Source: Streptomyces sp. NBC_01296 (GTDB taxonomy: Bacteria; Actinomycetota; Actinomycetes; Streptomycetales; Streptomycetaceae). From it: 64,000 nt of DNA. The position numbers were made by a program, and so were the translations under genes. Location: assembly GCF_035984415.1 (NCBI RefSeq), contig NZ_CP130720.1, positions 5,208,001 to 5,272,000 of the forward strand, read 5' to 3'. Under the pieces are notes generated by a model. It was given only the letters and a program-made list of their open reading frames with translations. It was not told the DNA's origin and searched no databases. Shown here piece by piece: positions 16,897 to 25,631 of this stretch; the stretch's first letter is position 1; each line of letters starts with the position of its first letter.

Positions 16897-16918
16897 GTGT
16901 ACGCCTGGGTGTGTACGC
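16897..16918 (-). promoter_or_regulatory. Putative antitoxin operator/promoter
   Basis: Two identical 8-bp sites (GTGTACGC) with 14-bp centre spacing lie directly upstream of the antitoxin start. The GTAC core is self-complementary, as expected for YefM/Phd dimer binding. This is the place for an autoregulatory operator; not proven. Confidence 0.4.
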
Positions 16919-16969
16919 GCGCTTCCCGTGGCCGCAACACGGGTGCGGGTTCAGGGGGATGGCGGGCGC

Positions 16970-16997
16970 AATCGCCTGGTCCATCGCCTGACGGGTG
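16970..16997 (+). repeat. Right 28-bp direct repeat
   Basis: This is an exact copy of the ppx 3' end, placed 53 bp beyond the antitoxin operator. It is not part of any evident reading frame here, and the bases before it do not resemble ppx. It looks like one half of a recombination or target-site duplication. Confidence 0.9.
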
Positions 16998-17438
16998 GGT
17001 CGCGGGGGGCTTGTGCGGGGCTTGTGCGAGGGTCGCGGGAGGCCTGCCGGGGACCTCTGGGGGCCTTTACGGGGGCCTTAGGTCCCACCCTCCGCAGAAA
17101 GTTCGTGAAGTTCTTCACAAGGAAAAGGGGCCTGATGGGCCGCGGGAAGGTCTCTTTGGGGGGCTCCCGGGGCTCGCAGGCCTCTTTTTCGTGTGCGTTC
17201 GTGCGTTTCGAGGGCGCGGTCCGGCCTCGTCGGTAGGTATCCACCAACCCGGTGGTCTACTCCGCTTATGGGCTTGGAGGCCAGTTCAGGACGGGTGAAC
17301 AACGACTCCCGTTACACCCTGGTTCCCGTTCGGCGCCATGACCTCCGTCACGTGGGCCGCGCAGTGTAACAGAGGCCTTCCGGCACCTTGTGAAGGGGCT
17401 CACGAGCAACACCCCTTTGGGTGCTGGATACTCGTTCC
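16998..17438 (+). other. Long ndh leader/intergenic region
   Basis: This 441-bp gap has no convincing gene. It contains G-rich, CTTGTGCG-type short repeats (17000-17040), the Rex-like operator at 17103, and an AT-richer stretch (17250-17370) where the ndh promoter could be. I see no tRNA or structured RNA. Confidence 0.6.
17103..17120. promoter_or_regulatory. Rex-type (ROP) operator upstream of ndh
   Basis: The core GTGAA-GTTC-TTCAC matches the Rex consensus TGTGAANNNNTTCACA of S. coelicolor on both arms and runs into CAA at the 3' end. Rex senses the NADH/NAD ratio and represses respiratory genes, including ndh, when NAD is high. The site lies 319 bp before the ndh start codon, implying a long leader or a distant promoter. 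Confidence 0.75.
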
Positions 17439-18824
17439 ATGAGCACCACGGAGCGTCCCAGGATCCTCGTTGTAGGAGGTGGGTACGTAGGCCTGTACGC
17501 GGCCAAGCGGATCATGAAGAAGATGCGCTATGGCGAGGCGACCGTCACGGTCGTCGACCCGCGGTCGTACATGACCTACCAGCCCTTCCTCCCCGAAGTG
17601 GCCGCAGGCAGCATCTCGCCTCGGCACGTCGTCGTCCCGCTGCGACGCGTGCTGCCCAAGGCAGAGGTTCTCACCGGCCGGGTCACCAGCATCGACCAGG
17701 ACCGCAAGGTCGCCGTCGTCACGCCGCTCGTCGGCGAGGCGTACGAGCTGCCCTTCGACTACCTGGTGATCGCGCTCGGCGCCGTCTCCCGCACCTTCCC
17801 GATCCCCGGCCTCGCCGAACAGGGCATCGGTATGAAGGGCGTCGAAGAGGGCATCGGCCTGCGCAACCACGTCCTCGAGCAGCTCGACAAGGCCGAGTCC
17901 ACGACGGACGAGAACGTCCGCCGCAAGGCCCTCACCTTCGTCTTCGTCGGCGGCGGCTTCGCCGGTGCGGAGACCATCGGTGAGGTCGAGGACATGGCCC
18001 GCGACGCCGCGAAGTACTACTCCACGATCAAGCGCGAGGACATGCGCTTCATCCTGGTCGACGCGGCCGACAAGATCCTTCCCGAGGTCGGGCCCAAGCT
18101 CGGCACCTGGGGCAAGGAGCACCTCGAGTCCCGCGGCATCGAGATCTACCTCAGCACCTCCATGGACTCCTGCGTGGACGGCCACGTGGTGCTGAAGAAC
18201 GGCCTCGAGGTCGACTCCAACACCATCGTGTGGACCGCCGGCGTCAAGCCGAACCCGGTGCTGGCCCGCTACGGCCTGCCGCTGGGCCCCCGCGGCCACG
18301 TGGACGCCCAGCCGACCCTCCAGGTCACGGGCACGGACTACATCTGGACCGCCGGCGACAACGCCCAGGTTCCGGACATCGCCTCCCGCAAGGCCGGTGT
18401 CGAGAACGCCTGGTGCCCGCCGAACGCCCAGCACGCGCTGCGTCAGGCCAAGGTCCTCGGCGACAACGTCATCTCGGGCATGCGGGGCTTCCCGCAGGCC
18501 GAGTACTCGCACTCCAACAAGGGTGCGGTGGCAGGCCTCGGCCTCCACAAGGGCGTCGCGATGATCGTCATGGGCAAGACGAAGATCAAGCTCAAGGGCC
18601 GGCTGGCCTGGTACATGCACCGTGGCTACCACGGCATGGCCATGCCGACCTGGAACCGCAAGATCCGCGTCTTCGCCGACTGGACCCTCGCCATGTTCCT
18701 CAAGCGCGAGGTCGTCTCCCTCGGTGCGCTCGAGACCCCGCGCGAGGAGTTCTACGAGGCCGCCAAGCCGGCGCCGGCTCCGGCCGCCGCTGCAGCCCCC
18801 GCGGCGAAGGCCAAGGCCTCCTGA
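17439..18824 (+). CDS. ndh: Type II NADH dehydrogenase (NDH-2)
   Basis: The protein has 461 residues. It is a non-proton-pumping NADH:menaquinone oxidoreductase on the inner membrane face. The FAD-binding motif is at the N-terminus (VVGGGYVGLYAAKRI). The second Rossmann motif, for NADH, is FVFVGGGFAGAETIGE, and a third conserved block TAGDNAQVPDI contacts FAD. The C-terminus ends in a low-complexity Ala/Pro/Lys tail. ATG 17439 was chosen from the protein start MSTTERPRILVVGGG; no strong ribosome site is visible. A Rex-like operator lies upstream, so expression probably follows redox state. Confidence 0.95.
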   Translation: MSTTERPRILVVGGGYVGLYAAKRIMKKMRYGEATVTVVDPRSYMTYQPFLPEVAAGSISPRHVVVPLRRVLPKAEVLTGRVTSIDQDRKVAVVTPLVGEAYELPFDYLVIALGAVSRTFPIPGLAEQGIGMKGVEEGIGLRNHVLEQLDKAESTTDENVRRKALTFVFVGGGFAGAETIGEVEDMARDAAKYYSTIKREDMRFILVDAADKILPEVGPKLGTWGKEHLESRGIEIYLSTSMDSCVDGHVVLKNGLEVDSNTIVWTAGVKPNPVLARYGLPLGPRGHVDAQPTLQVTGTDYIWTAGDNAQVPDIASRKAGVENAWCPPNAQHALRQAKVLGDNVISGMRGFPQAEYSHSNKGAVAGLGLHKGVAMIVMGKTKIKLKGRLAWYMHRGYHGMAMPTWNRKIRVFADWTLAMFLKREVVSLGALETPREEFYEAAKPAPAPAAAAAPAAKAKAS

Positions 18825-18857
18825 CCCGGGCCTGACCGGCAACTCCTCCAGCACGTC

Positions 18858-18903
18858 CCCGAAGGGGCTGCCCGCCATCCGTGGTGCGGGCGGCCCCTTC
18901 GGG
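18858..18903 (+). terminator. ndh terminator hairpin
   Basis: An 18-bp stem with a single mismatch (arms start CCCGAAGGGGC and end GCCCCTTCGGG) encloses a 10-nt loop, 33 bp after the ndh stop. Confidence 0.7.
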
Positions 18904-19033
18904 CGTTTCCGGCGGCCCCTCCGGCCGGCCCCTCCGGCGGTTCCTCCGGCGGTGCCCCGATGGAGCGGTGTCCGATTGACGGGCCCCGGAAATGGGTAGG
19001 CCGATCGGTCGGATCGTTCTGGAGGTGCCTACG

Positions 19034-20419
19034 ATGACCGACGCCGCGCCGCGGCTGGCCACTCTTGCCGAGACACTGCTGGGCGCCCCCGTGCCCGTCC
19101 GGATTCGCGCCTGGGACGGCAGCGAGGCCGGACCGCCCACCGGCCCCACCCTGGTGCTGGCCAACCGGCGCGCCCTGCGCCGCGTCCTGTGGCGACCGGG
19201 TGAACTGGGCCTGGCCCGTGCCTGGGTCGCCGGCGACATCACCGTCGAGGGCGACCTGTTCGAACTGCTGGACCGGGTGGCCGGCCTGCTCTGGGCGCGG
19301 GATCCCGCCGCCGCCCCCGAGGCCGAGCCGGCGGTCCGCCGCTCCGGGCTCGGCAAACTCGCCGCCCTGCGCCCGCACCTGCCCGACCGGGCCGCGGCGG
19401 GCGCCGCCGGGACCGCCGCGCTGCTGCGCGACCCGGCCGCCCGGTCCGCCCTGCGCGACCTCGTCGCCCTGGCCCGGCCGTGGCCGGCGCCCGCGCCGCC
19501 GCCCGAGGAGGCCCCCCGCCGCGGCGGCCCGCTGCACACCAGGAACCGCGACCGGCAGGCCATCAGCCACCACTACGACGTCGGCAACGAGTTCTACGAG
19601 CACGTCCTCGGCCCCTCGATGGTGTACTCCTGCGCCTACTGGAGCCCCGGCTCCACCCTGGAGGAGGCCCAGCGGGACAAGCTCGACCTGGTCTGCCGGA
19701 AGCTGGGCCTCGAGCCCGGTCTGCGGCTCCTCGACGTCGGCTGCGGCTGGGGCTCCATGGCCCTGCACGCGGCCCGGGAGTACGGGGTCCGCGTCACCGG
19801 CATCACCCTCTCGCGCGAGCAGGCCGTGTACGCCCGCAAGCGGGCCGCGGAGGAGGGCCTGGCCGACCGGGTCGACATCCGGATCCAGGACTACCGGGAC
19901 GTCAAGGACGGCCCGTACGACGCCATTTCGTCCATCGGCATGGCCGAGCACGTCGGCGCCGACCGCTACCGCGAGTACGCCCGCACGCTGCACGCCCTGC
20001 TGGCCCCCGGCGGCCGCCTGCTGAACCACCAGATCGCGCGTCCGCCGGAGCCCGACGAAGAGGCGTACCGCGTCGACGAGTTCATCGACGCCTACGTCTT
20101 CCCCGACGGCGAGCTCTCCCCGCTGGGCACGACGGTGGGCGAGCTGGAGCGCGCCGGGTTCGAGGTCCGCGACGTGGAGGCGCTGCGCGAGCACTACGGG
20201 CTGACCCTGCGCGCCTGGGTGGCCCGGCTGGAGGAGCACTGGGAGGCCGCCGTACGGCTGACCTCGCCCGGGCGGGCCCGGGTCTGGCGGCTGTACATGG
20301 CGGCTTCGGCACTGGGCTTCGAGCACGGCAGGCTCGGCGTCAACCAGGTCCTCGCGGTGAAGTCCGCGGCGGCCGGCCGCTCGGGTCTGCCTCTGCGGCT
20401 GCGCACCTGGGGCGCGTGA
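19034..20419 (+). CDS. cfa: Cyclopropane-fatty-acyl-phospholipid synthase
   Basis: The protein has 461 residues. It transfers a methylene from S-adenosylmethionine to unsaturated acyl chains of membrane phospholipids. An N-terminal lid domain (about 1-170, with an Ala/Pro-rich insertion) precedes the methyltransferase core. Its features are HYDVGNEFYEHVLGPSMVYS, the SAM motif LLDVGCGWGSMALHAA, GITLSREQAVYA and SSIGMAEHVGADRY. The ATG at 19034 has TGGAGG eight bases upstream. It ends against a bidirectional terminator shared with the convergent ABC exporter genes. In other actinomycetes related enzymes may methylate mycolates, but this one looks like the general Cfa type. Confidence 0.93.
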   Translation: MTDAAPRLATLAETLLGAPVPVRIRAWDGSEAGPPTGPTLVLANRRALRRVLWRPGELGLARAWVAGDITVEGDLFELLDRVAGLLWARDPAAAPEAEPAVRRSGLGKLAALRPHLPDRAAAGAAGTAALLRDPAARSALRDLVALARPWPAPAPPPEEAPRRGGPLHTRNRDRQAISHHYDVGNEFYEHVLGPSMVYSCAYWSPGSTLEEAQRDKLDLVCRKLGLEPGLRLLDVGCGWGSMALHAAREYGVRVTGITLSREQAVYARKRAAEEGLADRVDIRIQDYRDVKDGPYDAISSIGMAEHVGADRYREYARTLHALLAPGGRLLNHQIARPPEPDEEAYRVDEFIDAYVFPDGELSPLGTTVGELERAGFEVRDVEALREHYGLTLRAWVARLEEHWEAAVRLTSPGRARVWRLYMAASALGFEHGRLGVNQVLAVKSAAAGRSGLPLRLRTWGA

Positions 20420-20479
20420 CCCCGTACGGCAGACCCCGTACGGCAGGTCCTCGTACGACAGGCCCGCGTACAACGGGGT

Positions 20480-20509
20480 AGGGCCCCGGGGCGTGTGCCC
20501 CGGGGCCCT
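20480..20509. terminator. Bidirectional terminator between cfa and ABC permease
   Basis: A perfect 13-bp stem (AGGGCCCCGGGGC with its complement) encloses a GTGT loop in the 121-bp gap between the two convergent stop codons. Confidence 0.75.
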
Positions 20510-20540
20510 TCCGTGTCCCTCGCCCTCGCCCTCGCGGGGG

Positions 20541-23093
20541 TTACTCCGTCTTGATGGCGGTCAGCATGTTCAGCCGGGCCGCGCTGCGGGCCGGCCACAT
20601 GGCGGCCAGGACGCCGACCACGGCGGCCAGCAGGAGGAAGATGCCGATCCGGTCCCACGGCAGGATCAGTTCGTAGTTCGGCATGGACTTCGCCATCGTG
20701 GTGCCGACCGCCCAGGCGAGGAAGACGCCGATGGCGACGCCCAGGGTCGCTCCGAAGAGCGAGATCACCACGGCCTCCAGGCGGATCATGTTCTTGACCC
20801 GGCCCCGGTCGAGACCGATCGCCCGCAGCATGCCGATCTCCTGGGTTCGCTCGAAGACGGACATCGCCAGGGTGTTGACCACACCGAGCACCGAGATGAT
20901 CAGCGCCATGCCGAGCAGGCCGTACATGACGTTCAGCATGGTGTTGATCATGCCGCCCATCTCGTTGCGCATGTCCTGCTGGGTGGCGACGTTGATGGCC
21001 GGGTTCTTGCCCAGTGCGTCGACGACCTTCTGCTGGCCGGCCTTGGACGCCCCGCCCTCGACGTTGACGTACACCTCGGCGACGGCGCTCTCCTCGCTGT
21101 GCTGGGTGAGGATCTTGTCGTCGAGGACGAACGGGGAGAGCAGGCCCTCCATGTCCTTGTAGACCGCGCCGACCTTGAGGGTGCCCTCCTGGCCGTCGTC
21201 GTACTTCACCTTCAGCGTGGAGCCGACGGCGAGGTTCTGGCTCTTCGCGGTCTTCTCGGCGACCAGGACCTCGCCCTTGCCGAGGGAGTCCACCGAGCCG
21301 CTGACGGTCTCGATGTTCAGCAGCCGGCCGATGGCGGCCGGGTTGACGCCGGAGGCGGACCGGAAGTCCTTGCCGACCATGAAGTAGCCGGCCGTCTGCG
21401 GGGAGACGGCCTTGATGCCGGGGGTCTTGGTCAGGGTCTCGGCCACCGACTTGTCGAGGTAGCCCATGCCGCCGGCCATGGAGACCTTGTAGTCGGCCTT
21501 GAGCTTCTCGGTGCTCATCCGGTCGACGACCTTGCCGACGGTGATGCCGAGCACCGACAGGGTGGTGACCAGGGTCAGGCCGATCGCCAGCGAGGCGGCG
21601 GTGACGGCGGTGCGGCGCGGGTTGCGGACGGCGTTCTGGGAGGCCAGCTTGCCGGGGATCCCGAACACCTTCTGCAGCAGCGGGCGGACGGCTCCGATGA
21701 CCGGCTTGGAGAGCAGCGGCAGCAGCACGATCATGCCGATGAGCATGAAGAAGGCGCCCGCGCCGATGGACATGCGGCCGTCGTCGCCGCCCATGGACAC
21801 GCCGAGTCCGACCAGGCCGATGCCGAGGACGCTGATGACGGAGCCGAGGACGTTGCGCAGGACCAGGGACTTCGCGGTGGCCGGCAGGTGGGCGCTGCCC
21901 ATGGCGGCGACCGGGGCGATCCGGCCGGTGCGCCAGGCCGGCAGCACCGCGGCGATCGTCGTGACCAGGACGCCGATGACCAGGGCCGCGACGACGGTGC
22001 TCGGTGCGATCACCAGGTCGCCGCCCGGGAGCTTGGCGCCGAAGGTGCCGATCAGGGAGCGCATGGCGACGGCCAGGCCGACGCCGCTGATCAAGCCGAC
22101 GACGGCGGACACGGCGCCGACGACCAGGGCCTCGGCGAGCACCGAGCGCATGACCTGACCGCGGTTGGCGCCGACGGCGCGCAGCAGGGCCAGCTCCTTG
22201 GTGCGCTGGGTGACCAGCATGGTGAAGGTGTTGTAGATCAGGAAGATGCCGACGAAGAGCGAGATGCCGGCGAAGACGAGCAGCATGGTGCCCATCTGGC
22301 CGAGGCCCTTCTCGATGTCCTTGGCCTGCTCCTTGGCGAGGGCCGCGCCCGTCTGCGCCTTGGTGTGCTTGCTGTCGACCAGTGACTTGATGTCGGCGAG
22401 CAGCTTGTCGGCGGAGGTGCCGTCCTTGGCCGCGACCGACAGCTCCATGAAGTAGCCGGGCTTGAGGTAGAGCTCCTGGGCGACCTTGGTGTCGAAGAGC
22501 ACCAGGCTGCCGCCGGCCTGGACGGCGCCGTCCTCGGTGGTGAAGACACCGGCCAGGGAGTACTCCTTGACCGGGCCGTTGGTCGCGACGCGGACCTTGT
22601 CGCCGACCTTGTACTTGCCCTTGTCCGCCGTCGCCCTGTCGAGTGCGATCTCGTCGGCCTTGGCCGGGCCGGCGCCCTGGGTGAAGGTGTAGCGCGGGTC
22701 CTTGCCGTCCTTGACGGGCGTGTAGTTGGCGCCCTGGTTGGACCAGCCGGAGCCGATCAGCTTGCCGTTCTCGTCGCCGACGCCGGCGAAGCCGAAGACG
22801 CGCCCCGAGACGGAGCCGACGCCCGGGAGCGCCTTGACCTTGTCGAGGGTCTGCTGGCTGAGGCCGGGCTCGCCCTCCTTCTCGCCCGCTTCGTTGCGGC
22901 CCTGGCCGTACGAGGTGACGGAGACGGCCACTCCCTCGTAGCTCTTGGCGGACTGGCCGGAGAGGGACTTCTTGAGGGTGTCGGTGAAGACGAGGGTGCC
23001 GGAGACGAAGGCGACGCCGAGGGTGACGGCGAGCACCGTCATCAGCAGCCGGGCCTTGTGCGCAAGGACGTTGCGCAGGGCGGTACGGAACAT
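20541..23093 (-). CDS. ABC transporter permease, FtsX/MacB type
   Basis: The protein has 850 residues with the duplicated FtsX layout. There is a membrane span near residue 20, a periplasmic-type domain (about 45-260), three spans (about 265-420), an insertion span, then a second soluble domain and three final spans. FtsX signatures such as TLAMSVFERTQEIGMLRAIGL occur near the C-terminus, with an equivalent VTQRTKELALLRAVGANRGQ in the first half. It would form a mechanotransmission exporter with the ATPase encoded just upstream, 59 bp away. The cargo, possibly a lipid, peptide or antibiotic, is unknown. No clear ribosome site precedes the ATG. Confidence 0.93.
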   Translation of the reverse strand: MFRTALRNVLAHKARLLMTVLAVTLGVAFVSGTLVFTDTLKKSLSGQSAKSYEGVAVSVTSYGQGRNEAGEKEGEPGLSQQTLDKVKALPGVGSVSGRVFGFAGVGDENGKLIGSGWSNQGANYTPVKDGKDPRYTFTQGAGPAKADEIALDRATADKGKYKVGDKVRVATNGPVKEYSLAGVFTTEDGAVQAGGSLVLFDTKVAQELYLKPGYFMELSVAAKDGTSADKLLADIKSLVDSKHTKAQTGAALAKEQAKDIEKGLGQMGTMLLVFAGISLFVGIFLIYNTFTMLVTQRTKELALLRAVGANRGQVMRSVLAEALVVGAVSAVVGLISGVGLAVAMRSLIGTFGAKLPGGDLVIAPSTVVAALVIGVLVTTIAAVLPAWRTGRIAPVAAMGSAHLPATAKSLVLRNVLGSVISVLGIGLVGLGVSMGGDDGRMSIGAGAFFMLIGMIVLLPLLSKPVIGAVRPLLQKVFGIPGKLASQNAVRNPRRTAVTAASLAIGLTLVTTLSVLGITVGKVVDRMSTEKLKADYKVSMAGGMGYLDKSVAETLTKTPGIKAVSPQTAGYFMVGKDFRSASGVNPAAIGRLLNIETVSGSVDSLGKGEVLVAEKTAKSQNLAVGSTLKVKYDDGQEGTLKVGAVYKDMEGLLSPFVLDDKILTQHSEESAVAEVYVNVEGGASKAGQQKVVDALGKNPAINVATQQDMRNEMGGMINTMLNVMYGLLGMALIISVLGVVNTLAMSVFERTQEIGMLRAIGLDRGRVKNMIRLEAVVISLFGATLGVAIGVFLAWAVGTTMAKSMPNYELILPWDRIGIFLLLAAVVGVLAAMWPARSAARLNMLTAIKTE

Positions 23094-23152
23094 GGTGGAG
23101 GAGTCCAGGATGTCGGGGGTCAGCGGAGGAGGACTGGCGGAGGGGCAGTCCC

Positions 23153-23926
23153 TCAGCTGGTGCGGCCCTTGGCGTCGAAGGCCTTCATGCGGTCGAGCAC
23201 CCCGTCGGCGGTGGGGCTGAGCATCTCGTCGACGATGCGGCCGTCGGCGAGGAAGATGACGCGGTCCGCGTAGGAGGCGGCCACCGGGTCGTGGGTGACC
23301 ATGACGACGGTCTGGCCGAGCTCGCGGACGGAGTTGCGCAGGAAGCCGAGGACCTCGGCGCCGGAGCGGGAGTCCAGGTTTCCGGTGGGCTCGTCACCGA
23401 AGATGATCTCGGGGCGGGAGGCCAGGGCGCGGGCCACGGCCACGCGCTGCTGCTGGCCGCCGGAGAGCTGGGTGGGGCGGTGGCCGAGCCGGTCGGAGAG
23501 GCCGACCATGCTGATCACGTTGTCCAGCCACTGCTTGTCGGGCTTGCGGCCCGCGATGTCCATCGGCAGGGTGATGTTCTCCAGCGCCGTCAGCGTCGGC
23601 AGCAGGTTGAACGCCTGGAAGATGAAGCCGATCTTGTCCCGGCGCAGCTGGGTCAGCTGCTTGTCCTTGAGGGTGCCGAGCTCGGTGTCGCCGATGCGGA
23701 CGGAGCCGGCGGAGAAGGTGTCCAGGCCGGCGACGCAGTGCATCAGGGTGGACTTGCCGGAGCCCGAGGGGCCCATGATCGCGGTGAACTGGCCCTGCCC
23801 GAAGTCCACGGAGACGTTGTCGAGGGCGACCACCTGGGTCTCGCCCTGCCCGTACACCTTGGAGAGGCCGGTGGCCCGGGCGGCCACGGCCTGGGTGGTG
23901 TGGGGGGCGTAGTTCATGGTGGTCAC
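23153..23926 (-). CDS. ABC transporter ATP-binding protein, MacB/LolD type
   Basis: The protein has 257 residues with a complete nucleotide-binding domain: Walker A GPSGSGKST, Q-loop FIFQAFNLLPTLTALEN, signature LSGGQQQRVAVARAL, Walker B IIFGDEPTGNLDSRS and the H-loop VMVTHDPVAASYADR. The pattern is that of the LolD/MacB family, which powers FtsX-type permeases. The GTG start at 23926 has GAGGAGT seven bases upstream. It is the first gene of a two-gene operon with the 850-residue permease. Confidence 0.96.
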   Translation of the reverse strand: MTTMNYAPHTTQAVAARATGLSKVYGQGETQVVALDNVSVDFGQGQFTAIMGPSGSGKSTLMHCVAGLDTFSAGSVRIGDTELGTLKDKQLTQLRRDKIGFIFQAFNLLPTLTALENITLPMDIAGRKPDKQWLDNVISMVGLSDRLGHRPTQLSGGQQQRVAVARALASRPEIIFGDEPTGNLDSRSGAEVLGFLRNSVRELGQTVVMVTHDPVAASYADRVIFLADGRIVDEMLSPTADGVLDRMKAFDAKGRTS

Positions 23927-24397
23927 GGAAGCGACTCCTCGGGCTGCGGACCTGGGTGCGGTCTGCTGATCGGCGGGACCCTTCCATCGTCGCCGCGCCC
24001 GTCGCCCAGGGGATCAGCCGAGGTGCCCGTTCCCTGGCCCACTGGAGTCTGATCGCGGGGCGGCCCGCCTCCTCCTCTGGTATGACAGCCGGCCGGGCGG
24101 TCCTCAGGGGCGGGCCGGGTGCCCGGCGCTGCTCGGGGGCGGGGCGAGCGGCCCGGGGTGGCCCGGGGTGGCGGGAAGGGTGGCGGGCAGGGTGGCGCGA
24201 GCCATCGAAATCCCGTCATTCCCGTTTCGGGGGTGATCGCCGCCCGTAACGGGCCCACCGTGTGTTCTCGTGCCTGACGGCCCCTCAAGCGCCAATAAAA
24301 TCAGACAACATCGGATAGAGACCCCGCTGGCGACCTGGGCGTTCCCGATAGGCTCGGCGCAGCGTTCAGTGCTTTTCAACGGGAGCCGCTACGCCCT
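23927..24397. other. Intergenic region upstream of bldA
   Basis: A 471-bp gap separates the ABC operon from the leucine tRNA. 24080-24190 is very G-rich. 24270-24320 is AT-richer (ends of CCAATAAAATCAGACAACATC). A TAGGCT hexamer at 24349-24354, about 44 bp before the tRNA, is a possible -10 for bldA, without a clear -35. I see no protein-coding frame worth calling. Confidence 0.5.
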
Positions 24398-24478
24398 GCC
24401 CGGATGGTGGAATGCAGACACGGCGAGCTTAAACCTCGCTGGCCTTAGGCCGTGCCGGTTCAAGTCCGGCTCCGGGCA
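24398..24478 (+). tRNA. bldA: tRNA-Leu (UAA anticodon)
   Basis: A class II tRNA fold is readable by eye. The acceptor arms GCCCGGA and TCCGGGC pair. The anticodon stem GCGAG/CTCGC encloses loop CTTAAAC with anticodon TAA at 24430-24432. A long variable arm GGCC-TTA-GGCC and a T-arm GCCGGTTCAAGTCCGGC follow. The CCA end is not encoded. In Streptomyces the single tRNA reading UUA is BldA, which controls development and antibiotic production because UUA codons are rare and concentrated in regulatory genes. It stands alone, downstream of a long non-coding region. Confidence 0.97.
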
Positions 24479-24613
24479 CTCCCGCACCCTCCTGAATATC
24501 TCCGGCGCTTCGCCGTGCCTTCTCCTAAGATCCTCCTCCAGCAGTAGGGTGCTTTCTTTGCGAGCGCATTACTCTTGTTGCAAGGCTGCGCACGGTGGCC
24601 ATGGAGGAGTGAG

Positions 24614-25462
24614 ATGAGGAGCAGCAACCCGGTCTTCTCGCGACGGGGGTTCAGCCGCGACAGCGGGGGCTACGCGGGCTTTGACGCGCAGCACCAGCAG
24701 GCCGGGACCAACCCGTACGCGACGAATCCTTACGCCACCGACGTGGCCACCGGCATGCCGCAGGCGCCCGCGCGCGCCGGCGTCATGACGATGGACGACG
24801 TCGTGAGCCGTACGGCCATGACACTCGGCATGGTCATCCTCACGGCGACGATCGCGTGGATCGCCGTGCCCGTCGACCCGGCGAACCTCGGCAAGTCGTA
24901 CGGCATCGCCATCGGCGCCGCTCTCGTCGCGATGGTCCTCGGACTCGTCCAGAGCTTCAAGCGCAAGGCCTCCCCGGCGATCATCCTGGGCTACGCGGCC
25001 TTCGAGGGCTTCTTCCTCGGCGTCCTCAGCGCGGCCACCAGCACCTACCTCAGTGCCGGCGTGGTCGTCCAGGCCGTGCTCGGCACGATGTGCGTGTTCG
25101 CCGCCGTGCTGTTCGCGTACAAGATGGGATGGATCCGCGTCACCCGCCGCTTCTACGGCTTCGTGATGGCAGCCGCCATGGGCTTCATGCTGCTCATGGT
25201 CGCGAACCTGCTGTTCTCGGTCTTCGCGGGCGGTGACGGCCTCGGCTTCCGCAGCGGCGGCCTCGGCATCCTGTTCGGCGTCATCGGCGTCGTCCTCGGC
25301 GCCTGCTTCCTCGCCCTGGACTTCAAGCAGGTCGAGGACGGCATCGCGTACGGCGCGCCGCGCGACGAGGCCTGGCTCGCGGCCTTCGGCCTGACCGTGA
25401 CCCTGGTGTGGATCTACATGCAGCTGCTGCGGCTCTTCTCGATCCTCTCCGGCGACGACTAG
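24614..25462 (+). CDS. Bax inhibitor-1/YccA family membrane protein
   Basis: The protein has 282 residues. A soluble N-terminal segment of about 70 residues, rich in Gly, Asn and Tyr (NPYATNPYATDVATG), precedes seven hydrophobic segments. It ends with a charged stretch and a final span (LAAFGLTVTLVWIYMQLLRL). The motif LDFKQVEDGIAYGAPRDEAW is the family's conserved acidic block near the last helices, implicated in pH-gated Ca leak in bacterial members. GGAGGAGTGAG directly precedes the ATG. It lies 135 bp after bldA and ends at a strong terminator. Confidence 0.93.
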   Translation: MRSSNPVFSRRGFSRDSGGYAGFDAQHQQAGTNPYATNPYATDVATGMPQAPARAGVMTMDDVVSRTAMTLGMVILTATIAWIAVPVDPANLGKSYGIAIGAALVAMVLGLVQSFKRKASPAIILGYAAFEGFFLGVLSAATSTYLSAGVVVQAVLGTMCVFAAVLFAYKMGWIRVTRRFYGFVMAAAMGFMLLMVANLLFSVFAGGDGLGFRSGGLGILFGVIGVVLGACFLALDFKQVEDGIAYGAPRDEAWLAAFGLTVTLVWIYMQLLRLFSILSGDD

Positions 25463-25500
25463 TCGTACCGGCCGGTCGTACCGCGCCCGCAGACACCGTG

Positions 25501-25539
25501 GGGAAGGCCCCGCGAGCTCACCGCTCGCGGGGCCTTCCC
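25501..25539 (+). terminator. Terminator of BI-1 family gene
   Basis: A perfect 17-bp stem (GGGAAGGCCCCGCGAGC with its complement) encloses a 5-nt loop, 38 bp after the stop. It is among the strongest hairpins in the window. Confidence 0.8.
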
Positions 25540-25631
25540 GCGTCTCGGAGGAGGTACGGGGTCGGGGCAGGAATCGGGGACGGGAACGATGTCTCGGGAA
25601 CGGGGGATCGAGGGATCGGGACGGGGAGGGC

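Noticed and set aside
24398..24478. Considered whether bldA might be a decayed tRNA because the CCA end is missing
   Set aside because: All stems are intact and Streptomyces tRNA genes often lack an encoded CCA.
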